Shown: one piece after another, positions 17,987 to 25,895 of the stretch
How the letters are laid out: each line of letters starts with the position of its first letter
Numbering within the stretch: position 1 is the stretch's first letter
Source: Leisingera sp. ANG-M7
Lineage (GTDB): Bacteria > Pseudomonadota > Alphaproteobacteria > Rhodobacterales > Rhodobacteraceae
Length of the DNA: 64,000 bases
Assembly (NCBI RefSeq): GCF_000813965.1
Contig: NZ_JWLI01000011.1
Location: 1 to 64,000 of the forward strand
Reading direction: 5' to 3'
The notes under the pieces: generated by a model
The model's database searches: none
The model's input: only the letters and a program-made list of their open reading frames with translations
Told to the model about the DNA's origin: nothing
Position numbers and translations under genes: made by a program

Positions 17987-19270
17987 TTAGCTGCAGCCGG
18001 GCTCGATGTTGTTCTCAGACGCGTAGGCGGCAGAGTCTTCTTCGATCAGCTTGCCGATCACTTCGGTGTCGGACGGTTTGAAGTCCGAGATCAGCGACCA
18101 GGTCTTGCTCTCCGCATCCCACTGGGTCACGCCCACCAGGCCGGGGCCGCCGTGGTTCTCGCAGGAGACGTTGAAGCTCGGGCCGAAGTTCGGCATCCCC
18201 AGCGCTTCCATCTTGGCCTCATCGATCACCAGCGCTTCCATGCCGTCGCGCATCATCGCAGCGGTGATGTCCGCAGTGCCGTGGATCTCCTGAGCGGTCT
18301 TGGCGGCCTCTGCTGCCAGCATCGCCGCGTACATGCCGCGGTTATACAGCACGTTGCCCACCTGATCGCCGGCGCCCGCGGCCTTGCCCGCATCAACGAC
18401 GTACTTCTGGATGTCGTCAAACACCGGGAAGTCGCGGCCCACGTTATGGAAGGTTACAGCCTTGTAACCGTCGGCCTTGTCACCTGCCGGCATCACGTCA
18501 TGCTCGGCACCGGACCACCAAACGCCGATGAAGTTCTCCATCGGGAAGCGGATGTTGGCGGCTTCCTGGATCGCCACCTGGTTCATCACGCCCCAGCCCC
18601 ACATCACGACGTTGTCGGGACGGTCACGGCGGATCTGCAGCCACTGCGATTTCTGCTCCTGGCCGGGATGGTCGACCGGCAGAGCAATCAGCTCAAAGCC
18701 GTGCTTCTTGGACAGTTCTTCCAGGGTGCGGATCGGCTCCTTGCCATAGGCGGAATTGTGGTAGATCAGCGCAATCTTCTTGCCGCTGATGTCGCCGCCA
18801 TTGGATTCCAGCAGGTAGTTCACCACGCCCGAGGCGCCGTTCCAGTAGTTGGCCGGGTAGTTGAACACATGGCTGAACACTTCACCGTTGGCAGCCGAGG
18901 TCCGGCCATAGCCCATGGTGTGCAGCGGGATGTTGTCCGCGGTCACTTTGGGGATCAGCTGATAGGTGATGCCGGTGGACAGCGGCTGATAGATCAGCGC
19001 GCCCTGGCCCTTGGTCGATTCATAGCATTCAACACCCTTCTCGGTGTTATAACCGGTCTCGCATTCGATCACCTTGGCCTTAACGCCGCCGATGCCGCCA
19101 TCGCGCTCGTTCAGCAGGGTGAAATAGTCGTTGTAGCCGTCCGAGAACGGGATGCCGCCCGCCGCATAAGGCCCGGTCCGGTAGCTGAGGTCCGGGAACA
19201 CCAGGTCCGCCATTGCCGGACCGGCTGCCATCGCGGCGCCCAGCGCCAGTGTGGTCAGTGTCTTTTTCAT
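17987..19270 (-). CDS. Liv-type ABC transporter substrate-binding protein
   Basis: This 427-residue periplasmic protein binds the imported solute. A Sec signal peptide ends near residue 21 (MKKTLTTLALGAAMAAGPAMA), and the mature part has the type I periplasmic-binding fold (ALIYHNSAYGKEPIRTLEELSKKHGFEL, then DNVVMWGWGVMNQ). I chose the ATG at 19270 because AAAGGGAGG lies upstream and the signal peptide begins there; the frame is open to 19411 without support. The ligand is not readable. Neighbouring PaaK-like and long-chain acyl-CoA ligase genes point to a carboxylic acid rather than an amino acid. It is the third gene of the minus-strand unit. Confidence 0.9.
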   Translation of the reverse strand: MKKTLTTLALGAAMAAGPAMADLVFPDLSYRTGPYAAGGIPFSDGYNDYFTLLNERDGGIGGVKAKVIECETGYNTEKGVECYESTKGQGALIYQPLSTGITYQLIPKVTADNIPLHTMGYGRTSAANGEVFSHVFNYPANYWNGASGVVNYLLESNGGDISGKKIALIYHNSAYGKEPIRTLEELSKKHGFELIALPVDHPGQEQKSQWLQIRRDRPDNVVMWGWGVMNQVAIQEAANIRFPMENFIGVWWSGAEHDVMPAGDKADGYKAVTFHNVGRDFPVFDDIQKYVVDAGKAAGAGDQVGNVLYNRGMYAAMLAAEAAKTAQEIHGTADITAAMMRDGMEALVIDEAKMEALGMPNFGPSFNVSCENHGGPGLVGVTQWDAESKTWSLISDFKPSDTEVIGKLIEEDSAAYASENNIEPGCS

Positions 19271-19362
19271 CGGCTTAAATCCTCCCTTTGGTCTTATCCG
19301 ATGGTTTCCAAAAACGGGGGTGGTCTTACTTTTCTCCCCGCCAGCTCTCGAGGCCGCCCGCA

Positions 19363-20439
19363 TCAGTGCGGGAAAGGCCACAGTCTCAGTTTTTCCTTGG
19401 CGACGCGCCACAGCTGCGCCATGCCGTGCGGTTCCGCGATCAGGAAGACGATGATCAGCGCCCCCACGATCACCAGCTGGAAATGCGCCACGATATCGGT
19501 GGGCCAGTTCAGAAGATCGACGCCAACCACCTTGAGGATCACCGGCAGCAGCACCAGGAAAGCCGCACCTGCGAAGGATCCGAAGATCGACCCCAGCCCG
19601 CCCAGGATCACCATGAACAGCACCAGGAACGATTTCTGGATGCCGAAGGCCTCGCCAACTTCGACCGCGCCCAGGTACACCGCAAAGAACAGCGCGCCGG
19701 AAATCCCGATGAAGAAGCCGGAGACCGCAAAGGCCGTCAGTTTCGCTTTCAGCGGGTTTACCCCGATGATCTCGGCAGCGATGTCCATGTCGCGGATCGC
19801 CATCCAGGTCCGGCCCACGGTGCCGCGGGTCAGGTTGCGGGCAATCAGTGCGCAGACGGCCAGGAAGATCAGGCAGAACAGATAGGTGGCCCAGGCCGGC
19901 GCGTTGGGGCCGGTGATGATGATGCCGAAGGTATCACGCTCCGGCGCGTTGATCTGGCCCGAGGCGGAATAGTTGTAGAACCACGGCACCCGGTTGAACA
20001 GCCACACCAGGAAGAACTGCGCCGCCAGCGTCGCCACCGCCAGGTAGAAGCCCTTGATGCGCAGGGACGGCAGGCCGAACAGCACACAGACAAACGCGGT
20101 GATGCCGCCCGCCAGGATCACATGAATGAACATGCTGACCTCCGGGAAGGCGGTCATCAGCTTGTAGCAGGCATAAGCACCCACTGCCATGAACCCGCCG
20201 GTGCCGAGGCTGACCTGCCCGCAGTAGCCGACCAGGATGTTCAGCCCGATGGCTGCAATCGAATAGATCAGGAAGGGCAGCAGGATCGCATTGGCCCAGT
20301 AGTCATTGATCAGGAAGGGGATAAGGCCGAACGCAACCGCCAGCACGACATAGTACCGGTAACGGTCGAACTTGATCGGAAACGTCTGGCTGTCATCGGC
20401 ATAGGAGACTTTGAAATCCCCGGCTTCACGGTAGAACAT
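19363..20439 (-). CDS. Liv-type ABC transporter permease, LivM-like
   Basis: This 358-residue membrane permease has about ten hydrophobic segments. The family motif for ATPase contact is in GRTWMAIRDMDIAAEIIGVNPLKAKLTAF, and GYCGQVSLGTGGFMAVGAY is typical of LivM. It forms a heterodimer with the LivH-like protein at 21240. The N-terminus has a 35-residue cytoplasmic leader before the first membrane helix. A small membrane protein gene lies just upstream at 20514, and the gap to the substrate-binding gene is 92 bp. Confidence 0.92.
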   Translation of the reverse strand: MFYREAGDFKVSYADDSQTFPIKFDRYRYYVVLAVAFGLIPFLINDYWANAILLPFLIYSIAAIGLNILVGYCGQVSLGTGGFMAVGAYACYKLMTAFPEVSMFIHVILAGGITAFVCVLFGLPSLRIKGFYLAVATLAAQFFLVWLFNRVPWFYNYSASGQINAPERDTFGIIITGPNAPAWATYLFCLIFLAVCALIARNLTRGTVGRTWMAIRDMDIAAEIIGVNPLKAKLTAFAVSGFFIGISGALFFAVYLGAVEVGEAFGIQKSFLVLFMVILGGLGSIFGSFAGAAFLVLLPVILKVVGVDLLNWPTDIVAHFQLVIVGALIIVFLIAEPHGMAQLWRVAKEKLRLWPFPH

Positions 20440-20513
20440 GTCTCAGATGCTCCCTTTCTTTTGCGCGTTGGCACTGTTGCCTGCGCGGATACTGTTGTTG
20501 GTTGCTGCGGCGC

Positions 20514-20777
20514 TCATTCGATTTGCCCCCACTGGGCCTGCGCCGCGTCGCGCTGATCGCGCGTCATCCTGTTCGACGGTTTGGCATAGCCGCTGCGTTC
20601 GCTGCCGCGCACCAGCCGCAAATAGGCGATGATCCCTGTGATCAGCCCGGCGGAGGCCAAGAGCGCCGCCGTCACCACCTGGGTTTCGCTGTAGCTTTCC
20701 GCGGTCAGCGCCAGGTAGCCGAAGGCCCAGAAACCGGCCCAGGCAATGACGTTGATCACGGCGATCAGCTTGGTCAT
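20514..20777 (-). CDS. Small two-helix membrane protein in the Liv-type cluster
   Basis: An 87-residue protein with two hydrophobic segments (about 5-26 and 36-55) and a basic, polar C-terminal tail (RLVRGSERSGYAKPSNRMTRDQRDAAQAQ). I recognise no named domain. It sits between the LivH- and LivM-like permease genes and shares their orientation, 74 bp before livM, so it is probably co-transcribed. It may be an accessory subunit or assembly factor of this importer; I infer this from position only. Confidence 0.7.
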   Translation of the reverse strand: MTKLIAVINVIAWAGFWAFGYLALTAESYSETQVVTAALLASAGLITGIIAYLRLVRGSERSGYAKPSNRMTRDQRDAAQAQWGQIE

Positions 20778-20879
20778 GCCGCACCCCCGGCATTAACCAC
20801 TTTGTCAGATTTCCGGGCTTGGACATATTTTGCCCACTTCTTTGTGGAACCCTGCGCTTGGGTAGAGTGAGTGGAACCA

Positions 20880-21212
20880 ATGACCGTGATTTTAGAGGAA
20901 ATCCGGCGGCTGGAGGCCGCGCGGAAGAAGGGCGACATATCCGAGGCCGAATTTGCCAAGGCCAAGGGCCGGCTGCTGGAAACGGTGGAGGATGCAACCG
21001 TGCTGCCGCCCTTTGAGTTTGAACCGCCGCGGCGGCAGGCTTCCAAAGCAGCGCCCGGCCCGTGGGGTACCGTGATGATCGGGCTGCTGATGGCCGGGCT
21101 GCTGACCTTTGTGGCCGGGCAGCTGATCGGCAACATCACCATCGCCTTTACTCTGGTCGCCACGGTCTGCGCCGCCATCGTTGTCGCCGCCTTCCGCCGG
21201 CTCGAGGGCTGA
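20880..21212 (+). CDS. SHOCT-domain small membrane protein, antisense inside the Liv-type cluster
   Basis: A 110-residue protein with an N-terminal SHOCT-like motif (ILEEIRRLEAARKKGDISEAEFAKAKGRLLE, residues about 4-34), a Pro-rich linker and two membrane helices (about 66-83 and 84-103). SHOCT motifs usually help oligomerisation or membrane-protein regulation. The ATG at 20880 is the likely start; a GTG nine bases upstream is possible. It is transcribed opposite to the flanking transport genes and splits the unit into livHG and livM parts, so a promoter for the downstream half may be needed. I infer no specific function. Confidence 0.7.
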   Translation: MTVILEEIRRLEAARKKGDISEAEFAKAKGRLLETVEDATVLPPFEFEPPRRQASKAAPGPWGTVMIGLLMAGLLTFVAGQLIGNITIAFTLVATVCAAIVVAAFRRLEG

Positions 21213-21239
21213 GCGTGCCGGGAGCAGATCATATGAGTC

Positions 21240-22226
21240 TCAGACCCGTTCAATGATCTTCTCCCCGAACAGACCCTGCGGACGGAACACCAGGAACAGC
21301 AGCGCCAGCACATAGGCAAACCAGTTCTCGGTCGCGCCACCCACCAGCGGGCCGACCGCGAATTCGAACAGCTTCTCGCCCACACCGATGATCAGGCCGC
21401 CAACGATGGCGCCGGGGATCGAGGTGAAGCCGCCCAGCATCAGAACCGGCAGCGCCTTCAGCGCGATCAGCGACAGCGAGAACTGCACGCCGGACTTGGT
21501 GCCCCAGACGATGCCCGCAACCAGCGCCACGAACCCGGCAACCGACCACACCAGTACCCAGATGAAGTTCAGCGAAATGCCAACCGACAGCGCTGCCTGG
21601 TGGTCATCCGCCACCGCGCGCATTGCCCGGCCCTGCTTGGTGTACTGGCTGAAGGCCACCAGACCCGCCACCAGCAGCGCTGCAATCACCGTCGCCACGA
21701 TATCCAGATTGTCGATAAAGAAGCCGTAGCCGAAGATGTTGAAGGTGGTCTCGTCGATCCACAGGTTGATGCCCTGCGGCAGGCCGACGTCCAGCGTCTT
21801 GATCTCAGAACCCCACATCAGGTCGGCGACGCCTTCCAGGAAATAGGCCAGACCGATGGTGGCCATGAACAGGATGATCGGCTCCTGCCCGACCAGATGC
21901 TTCATCACCAGCACCTGCACCAGCCAGGCCAGCAGCACCATCACCGCGACCGTCAGCGCGATTGCCACGACGCCCGGAACATTCCATCCGAAGTGGGTGA
22001 CATGGCCGCCAAAGACCGCGTTGATCAGATGCGAGAACGGCACCTGACCCTGCATGATCCCCACCAGCGTCATCGCCGCAAACAGCGCCAGAACGCCTTG
22101 GGCATAGTTGAAGATGCCGGAGGCCTTGTAGATCAGGACAAACCCCAGCGCGACCAGCGCATAGAGAACGCCCGCCATCAGGCCATTGAGCGTCACTTCC
22201 ATCGCAAAGACGAGTTGTTCGGGCAT
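21240..22226 (-). CDS. Liv-type ABC transporter permease, LivH-like
   Basis: A 328-residue inner-membrane permease with about eight to nine helices. Characteristic segments are LNGLMAGVLYALVALGFVLIYKASGIFNYAQG at the start and the ATPase-docking loop GRAMRAVADDHQAALSVGI. The C-terminal VFRPQGLFGEKI is typical of LivH proteins. The ATG at 22226 follows GAGGAGAG; the frame runs 13 codons further upstream. It lies about 100 bp downstream of the LivG-like gene and is followed by the SHOCT gene on the other strand. Confidence 0.92.
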   Translation of the reverse strand: MPEQLVFAMEVTLNGLMAGVLYALVALGFVLIYKASGIFNYAQGVLALFAAMTLVGIMQGQVPFSHLINAVFGGHVTHFGWNVPGVVAIALTVAVMVLLAWLVQVLVMKHLVGQEPIILFMATIGLAYFLEGVADLMWGSEIKTLDVGLPQGINLWIDETTFNIFGYGFFIDNLDIVATVIAALLVAGLVAFSQYTKQGRAMRAVADDHQAALSVGISLNFIWVLVWSVAGFVALVAGIVWGTKSGVQFSLSLIALKALPVLMLGGFTSIPGAIVGGLIIGVGEKLFEFAVGPLVGGATENWFAYVLALLFLVFRPQGLFGEKIIERV

Positions 22227-22328
22227 TAGAGGCTCTCCTCGGAATTCTGCACTGCGGCGGTGCACAAGGGGTGCACAGGGGGTGTACGGATGTCACCCTG
22301 CCGGGGCCGGGTGTTGCTGCGGTGCAAC

Positions 22329-23147
22329 TCAGTCATGGCTGACCCCCAGGTAGGCGTCGATCACATCCTGATTGTTGCGCACCTCATCCGGGGTGCCGTC
22401 GCCGATTTTCTTGCCGTAATCCATCACCACGACCCGGTCGCTGAGGTCCATCACAACGCCCATGTCGTGCTCAATCAGCGCAATGGTGGTGCCGAACTCG
22501 TCGTTCACATCCAGGATGAAGCGGGACATGTCCTCCTTCTCCTCGACGTTCATGCCGGCCATCGGTTCGTCCAGCAGCAAAAGCTTTGGTTCCGCCGCCA
22601 GCGCCCGCGCCAGTTCGACCCGTTTCTTCAGGCCATAGGGCAGCCGCGCAACAGGGGTCTTGCGGATGTGCTGGATCTCCAGAAAGTCGATGATCCGCTC
22701 CACCACTTCGCGGTTCTCGGTCTCTTCGGCCTCGGCCTTCCCCTTCCACAGGGCCTGCGAAAACAGGCCTGTTTTCATATAGTTGAGGCGCCCGGTCATG
22801 ACGTTGTCCAGGACGCTCATGCCCTCGAACAGCGCGATGTTCTGGAAGGTGCGGGCAATGCCCTGTCGGGCGACCTCATAGGGGCGCATCGGCGGGCGCT
22901 TCTTGCCGTGGAACAGCACTTCGCCTTCCTGCGGCACATAGAAGCCGGAGATCACATTCAGCATCGACGACTTGCCGGCACCGTTCGGGCCGATGATCGC
23001 GCGGATTTCGCCCTCGCGGATGTCAAAGGAGATGTCCTGGATCGCCACCACACCGCCAAAGCGCAGGGTGATGTTCTTCATTTCCATCACCACACCGCCG
23101 ATGGTGCGGCCGTCGTCGGTCACATAGCTTAAGGAATTGTCAAGCAT
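22329..23147 (-). CDS. Liv-type ABC transporter ATPase, LivG-like
   Basis: A 272-residue ATPase with Walker A GPNGAGKSSMLN, signature LPYGLKKRVELARALA (variant of LSGGQ, normal for some LivG homologues), Walker B KLLLLDEPMAGMN, H-loop IALIEHDMGVV, and the LivG-type C-terminus ending DAYLGVSHD. I chose the ATG at 23147 because GGAGG lies 9 bp upstream; an ATG at 23162 is possible but has no site. It energises the importer with the LivF-like protein. A divergent 61-residue gene starts at 23236. Confidence 0.92.
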   Translation of the reverse strand: MLDNSLSYVTDDGRTIGGVVMEMKNITLRFGGVVAIQDISFDIREGEIRAIIGPNGAGKSSMLNVISGFYVPQEGEVLFHGKKRPPMRPYEVARQGIARTFQNIALFEGMSVLDNVMTGRLNYMKTGLFSQALWKGKAEAEETENREVVERIIDFLEIQHIRKTPVARLPYGLKKRVELARALAAEPKLLLLDEPMAGMNVEEKEDMSRFILDVNDEFGTTIALIEHDMGVVMDLSDRVVVMDYGKKIGDGTPDEVRNNQDVIDAYLGVSHD

Positions 23148-23235
23148 AACAACGGCCTCCATATTTCTGCCGCATAGAAATTTTAAGATTTCCGTGCGAT
23201 ACTTGTTTAAAACGAGCAGCAAGGAGATCGACGTT

Positions 23236-23421
23236 ATGTTCGGCGAACTTGAGCATTCCTGCCTTCTGAAGATGGCACTTGAATGCAAGCAGATGGGCCT
23301 CAGCCAATCCGAAAGCCTGGCCTCCATCATGGAGCAGACTCACGGGTTCAGCTCCCCCTTCAAGATTCAGCAGGTGGTCAACACGGCCTACAATCCCGGC
23401 CTCAACCCCGACCTGATCTGA
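23236..23421 (+). CDS. 61-residue conserved-looking small protein of unknown function
   Basis: A small protein beginning MFGELEHSCLLKMALECKQMG. It is supported by a textbook ribosome site (AAGGAG, 10 bp before ATG) and by a composition unlike random GC-rich DNA: few Ala or Arg residues, and Met, Gln, Ser, Leu and Asn in a helical pattern. No domain is recognised. It diverges from livG and converges on the acyl-CoA ligase at 23475, so it has its own transcript within the transport cluster. Confidence 0.65.
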   Translation: MFGELEHSCLLKMALECKQMGLSQSESLASIMEQTHGFSSPFKIQQVVNTAYNPGLNPDLI

Positions 23422-23474
23422 GGGCGGCCCGGCCTGCCCGGCACGGGGCGGGAAATTATCCGGTGAAACGTGCA

Positions 23475-25448
23475 TCATTCTGCGGCCACCTTGTGAACCG
23501 CTCCCGGTTTCACCTCCGCGTCGACAATGGTCAGCGTCGCCTTGATGGAGCCCTTGCGGCCGTCCTCATAGGTCACTTCCGTCACTGTCGAGACCTGTTC
23601 GGAGCCGTCATAGAGAGCGGTGATGATATCGTCGAATTTCTCCTCCACGATGCGGCGGCGCACCTTACGGGTGCGGGTCATTTCACCGTCATCGGCATCC
23701 AGTTCCTTGTGCAGCACCACAAAGCGGTGCACCTGACAGCCCGACAGCATCGGATCCTCTGCCACTGATTTGTTCACCTCAGTCACATGCGAGCGGATGG
23801 ACTCGAGAACCTGCGGATGGCCTGCCAGTTCCTGGTAGGAAGCATAGGCAATGTTGTTGCGTTCCGCCCAGTTGCCGACCGCCGTCAGGTCGATGTTGAT
23901 GAAAGCTACGCAGCGGTCGCGGCCATTGCCGAACAGCACCGCTTCCAGGATATCCGGGTAGAATTTCAGCTTGTTTTCCACATACTTGGGCGCAAACATG
24001 CTGCCGTCGGCCATCTTGCCCACGTCCTTGGCGCGGTCGATGATCCGCAGGTGGCCCGAGCCCTCTTCGAAGAAGCCCGCATCGCCGGTCGCAACCCAGC
24101 CCTCTGCATCCTTGGTTGAGGCAGTGGACTCCGGGTTGTTGAAGTATTCGACAAAGGTTCCGGGCGAGCGGTAGTGGATCTCGCCGCTGTCATCGATCTT
24201 GATCTCGACCTCCGGCGCCGGCACGCCAACGGTATCAGCCCGCACTTCGCCATCAGGCTGAACAGTGATGAAAACGGTGGCCTCGGTCTGGCCGTACAGC
24301 TGTTTCAGGTTGATGCCCAGAGAACGGTAGAAATCAAAGATCTCCGGCCCGATCGCCTCGCCGGCGGTGTAGCCCACGCGGATGCGGCCATAGCCCAGCG
24401 TATCCTTCAGCGGGCCATAGACCAGCACATTGCCCAGCGCGTATTTCAGGCGGTCCATCAGGCCCACAGGGCGGCCATCCAGGATGTCGCCGCCAACCTT
24501 CTTTGCGTGCGCCAGGAAATGGTGGAACATCTTGCGCTTCAGGGCGCCTGCGTCCTCCATCCGGATCATCACGTTGGTCAGCTGGCCCTCAAACACCCGC
24601 GGCGGTGCAAAGAAATAAGTCGGCCCGATCTCGCGCAGGTCGGTCATCATGGTGTCCTGGCTTTCCGGGCAGTTCACGCAGAAACCGCACCAGTAGGCCT
24701 GGCCGATCGAGAAGATGAAGTCGCCCACCCAGGCCATCGGCAGGTAGGACAGGATGTTCTCGCCTTGGGTCAGATGGTCGAACTCGGCAGAGTTCTTGGC
24801 GCTTTGAACCACGTTGCGGTTCGACAGCACCACACCCTTGGGCTTGCCGGTGGTGCCGGAGGTATACAGCATTACACAGGTGCTGTCGTAGTCCAGCTTG
24901 GTCTGGCGCTTGTTCAACTCGCCAATCAGCTCATCATGAGCCGCCCGGCCCTGATCCTGGATGTGGCTGAACTGGTGCAGCTGGGTGTGGTCGTATTTTC
25001 GCATGCCGCGCGGATCGAGGTAGATCATATGCTCGAATTGATGCAGCTGATCCTGGATCTCGATCACCTTGTCGGCCTGCTCCTGATCTCCAACGATCAC
25101 GAAGCGCGCGCCGCAGTGACCCAGCACATAGGCCATCTCCTCGGCGACCGCGTCCTGATAGAGCGGCACCGGCACAGCGCCCACCGCCTGAGCGGCAACC
25201 ATCGACCAGTAGAGATAGGGACGGTTGCGCCCGATGATGGCGACAAAGTCGCCTTCCTTCACGCCAAGGTTGATGAGACCCAGCGCCAGCGCCTCGATTT
25301 CCTTTGCCGTCTCGGACCAGGTCCAGCATTGCCAGATGCCGAATTCCTTTTCCCGGTAGGCCGGCGCGTTTGCGAATTGCGCCGCATTGCGTTGAAGCAG
25401 CGCCGGCAGGGATTGCATACCCTGGGCGCCCGTCTGCATCTGAGCCAA
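23475..25448 (-). CDS. Long-chain fatty acyl-CoA synthetase-like AMP-forming ligase
   Basis: This 657-residue ANL enzyme converts a long-chain or related carboxylate to its CoA ester. Motifs include MLYTSGTTGKPKGVV (P-loop), QLYGQTEATVF (A5), EGWVATGDAGFFEEGSGHLRIIDRAKDVGK (A7-A8 hinge) and the C-terminal TRTRKVRRRIVEEKF. The length matches FAA/ACSL-type enzymes rather than E. coli FadD. AGGAGAG precedes the ATG at about 13 bp. It opens the minus-strand group leading to the Liv-type genes and faces a two-component pair across about 450 bp, which may control it. Confidence 0.9.
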   Translation of the reverse strand: MAQMQTGAQGMQSLPALLQRNAAQFANAPAYREKEFGIWQCWTWSETAKEIEALALGLINLGVKEGDFVAIIGRNRPYLYWSMVAAQAVGAVPVPLYQDAVAEEMAYVLGHCGARFVIVGDQEQADKVIEIQDQLHQFEHMIYLDPRGMRKYDHTQLHQFSHIQDQGRAAHDELIGELNKRQTKLDYDSTCVMLYTSGTTGKPKGVVLSNRNVVQSAKNSAEFDHLTQGENILSYLPMAWVGDFIFSIGQAYWCGFCVNCPESQDTMMTDLREIGPTYFFAPPRVFEGQLTNVMIRMEDAGALKRKMFHHFLAHAKKVGGDILDGRPVGLMDRLKYALGNVLVYGPLKDTLGYGRIRVGYTAGEAIGPEIFDFYRSLGINLKQLYGQTEATVFITVQPDGEVRADTVGVPAPEVEIKIDDSGEIHYRSPGTFVEYFNNPESTASTKDAEGWVATGDAGFFEEGSGHLRIIDRAKDVGKMADGSMFAPKYVENKLKFYPDILEAVLFGNGRDRCVAFINIDLTAVGNWAERNNIAYASYQELAGHPQVLESIRSHVTEVNKSVAEDPMLSGCQVHRFVVLHKELDADDGEMTRTRKVRRRIVEEKFDDIITALYDGSEQVSTVTEVTYEDGRKGSIKATLTIVDAEVKPGAVHKVAAE

Positions 25449-25895
25449 CTTTCTCTCCTCCCTTTCCGGCGTTACTGCCGGACTGGCCGCTGCCCGCGGC
25501 TCTGGCCCCGATTAGGGACAGCGGTAGAGTAGCGCGTCAACTTTTTCCTGATGTTTTCCCAAATCTTACGAATTGTAACAGCCTAAATACCTTTGTTTTT
25601 AAGACTGTTACGCCGGCCGATCACACCCCTCTCAGGCCAAACCTTACGCTGGATATTAACCAGCCAAGCGCATTCGCGCGGGATGCGAACAAAAAGATGA
25701 TGTTTCGAATCAATCACGATCAGACGATTCTTGAAACGCCCGGCCTGGCAAGCCTGACGCCCCCGAACGCTGCGCTCTGCACCCAGCAACCCAAAGGCGA
25801 CTATCCATCCTGACGCACAGGCACCTCTTTCCCCGCGGCCGAATGGCAATTTGCCCCGCACCCGTCCCGGTGCTAGCCATGAACCGGGGAGAGCC
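25449..25895. other. Divergent spacer between acyl-CoA ligase and histidine kinase
   Basis: A 447-bp region lacking a supported gene. An AT-richer core (about 25550-25610) contains the inverted repeat described at 25574-25610, probably the control region of the ligase. The rest is unremarkable. A 39-codon frame at 25697-25813 has no ribosome site. ATGAACCGG occurs twice just before the kinase start (25879 and 25896). Confidence 0.4.
25574..25610. promoter_or_regulatory. Inverted repeat upstream of the acyl-CoA ligase
   Basis: GTAACAG (25574-25580) and CTGTTAC (25604-25610) are perfect inverted 7-mers 23 bp apart, centred about 145 bp upstream of the ligase ATG in the AT-rich part of the spacer. 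They could be the binding site of a dimeric regulator, possibly the adjacent response regulator. Confidence 0.4.

Noticed and set aside
16847-19885. A very long plus-strand open frame (over 1000 codons) opposite livF and the binding protein
   Set aside because: It is antisense to well-supported transport genes. GC-rich DNA often leaves a long mirror frame; its residues (many Arg, His, Gln, Ala) match no protein family.
25697-25813. A 39-codon plus-strand frame in the ligase/kinase spacer
   Set aside because: No ribosome site, no promoter and composition like the spacer itself.
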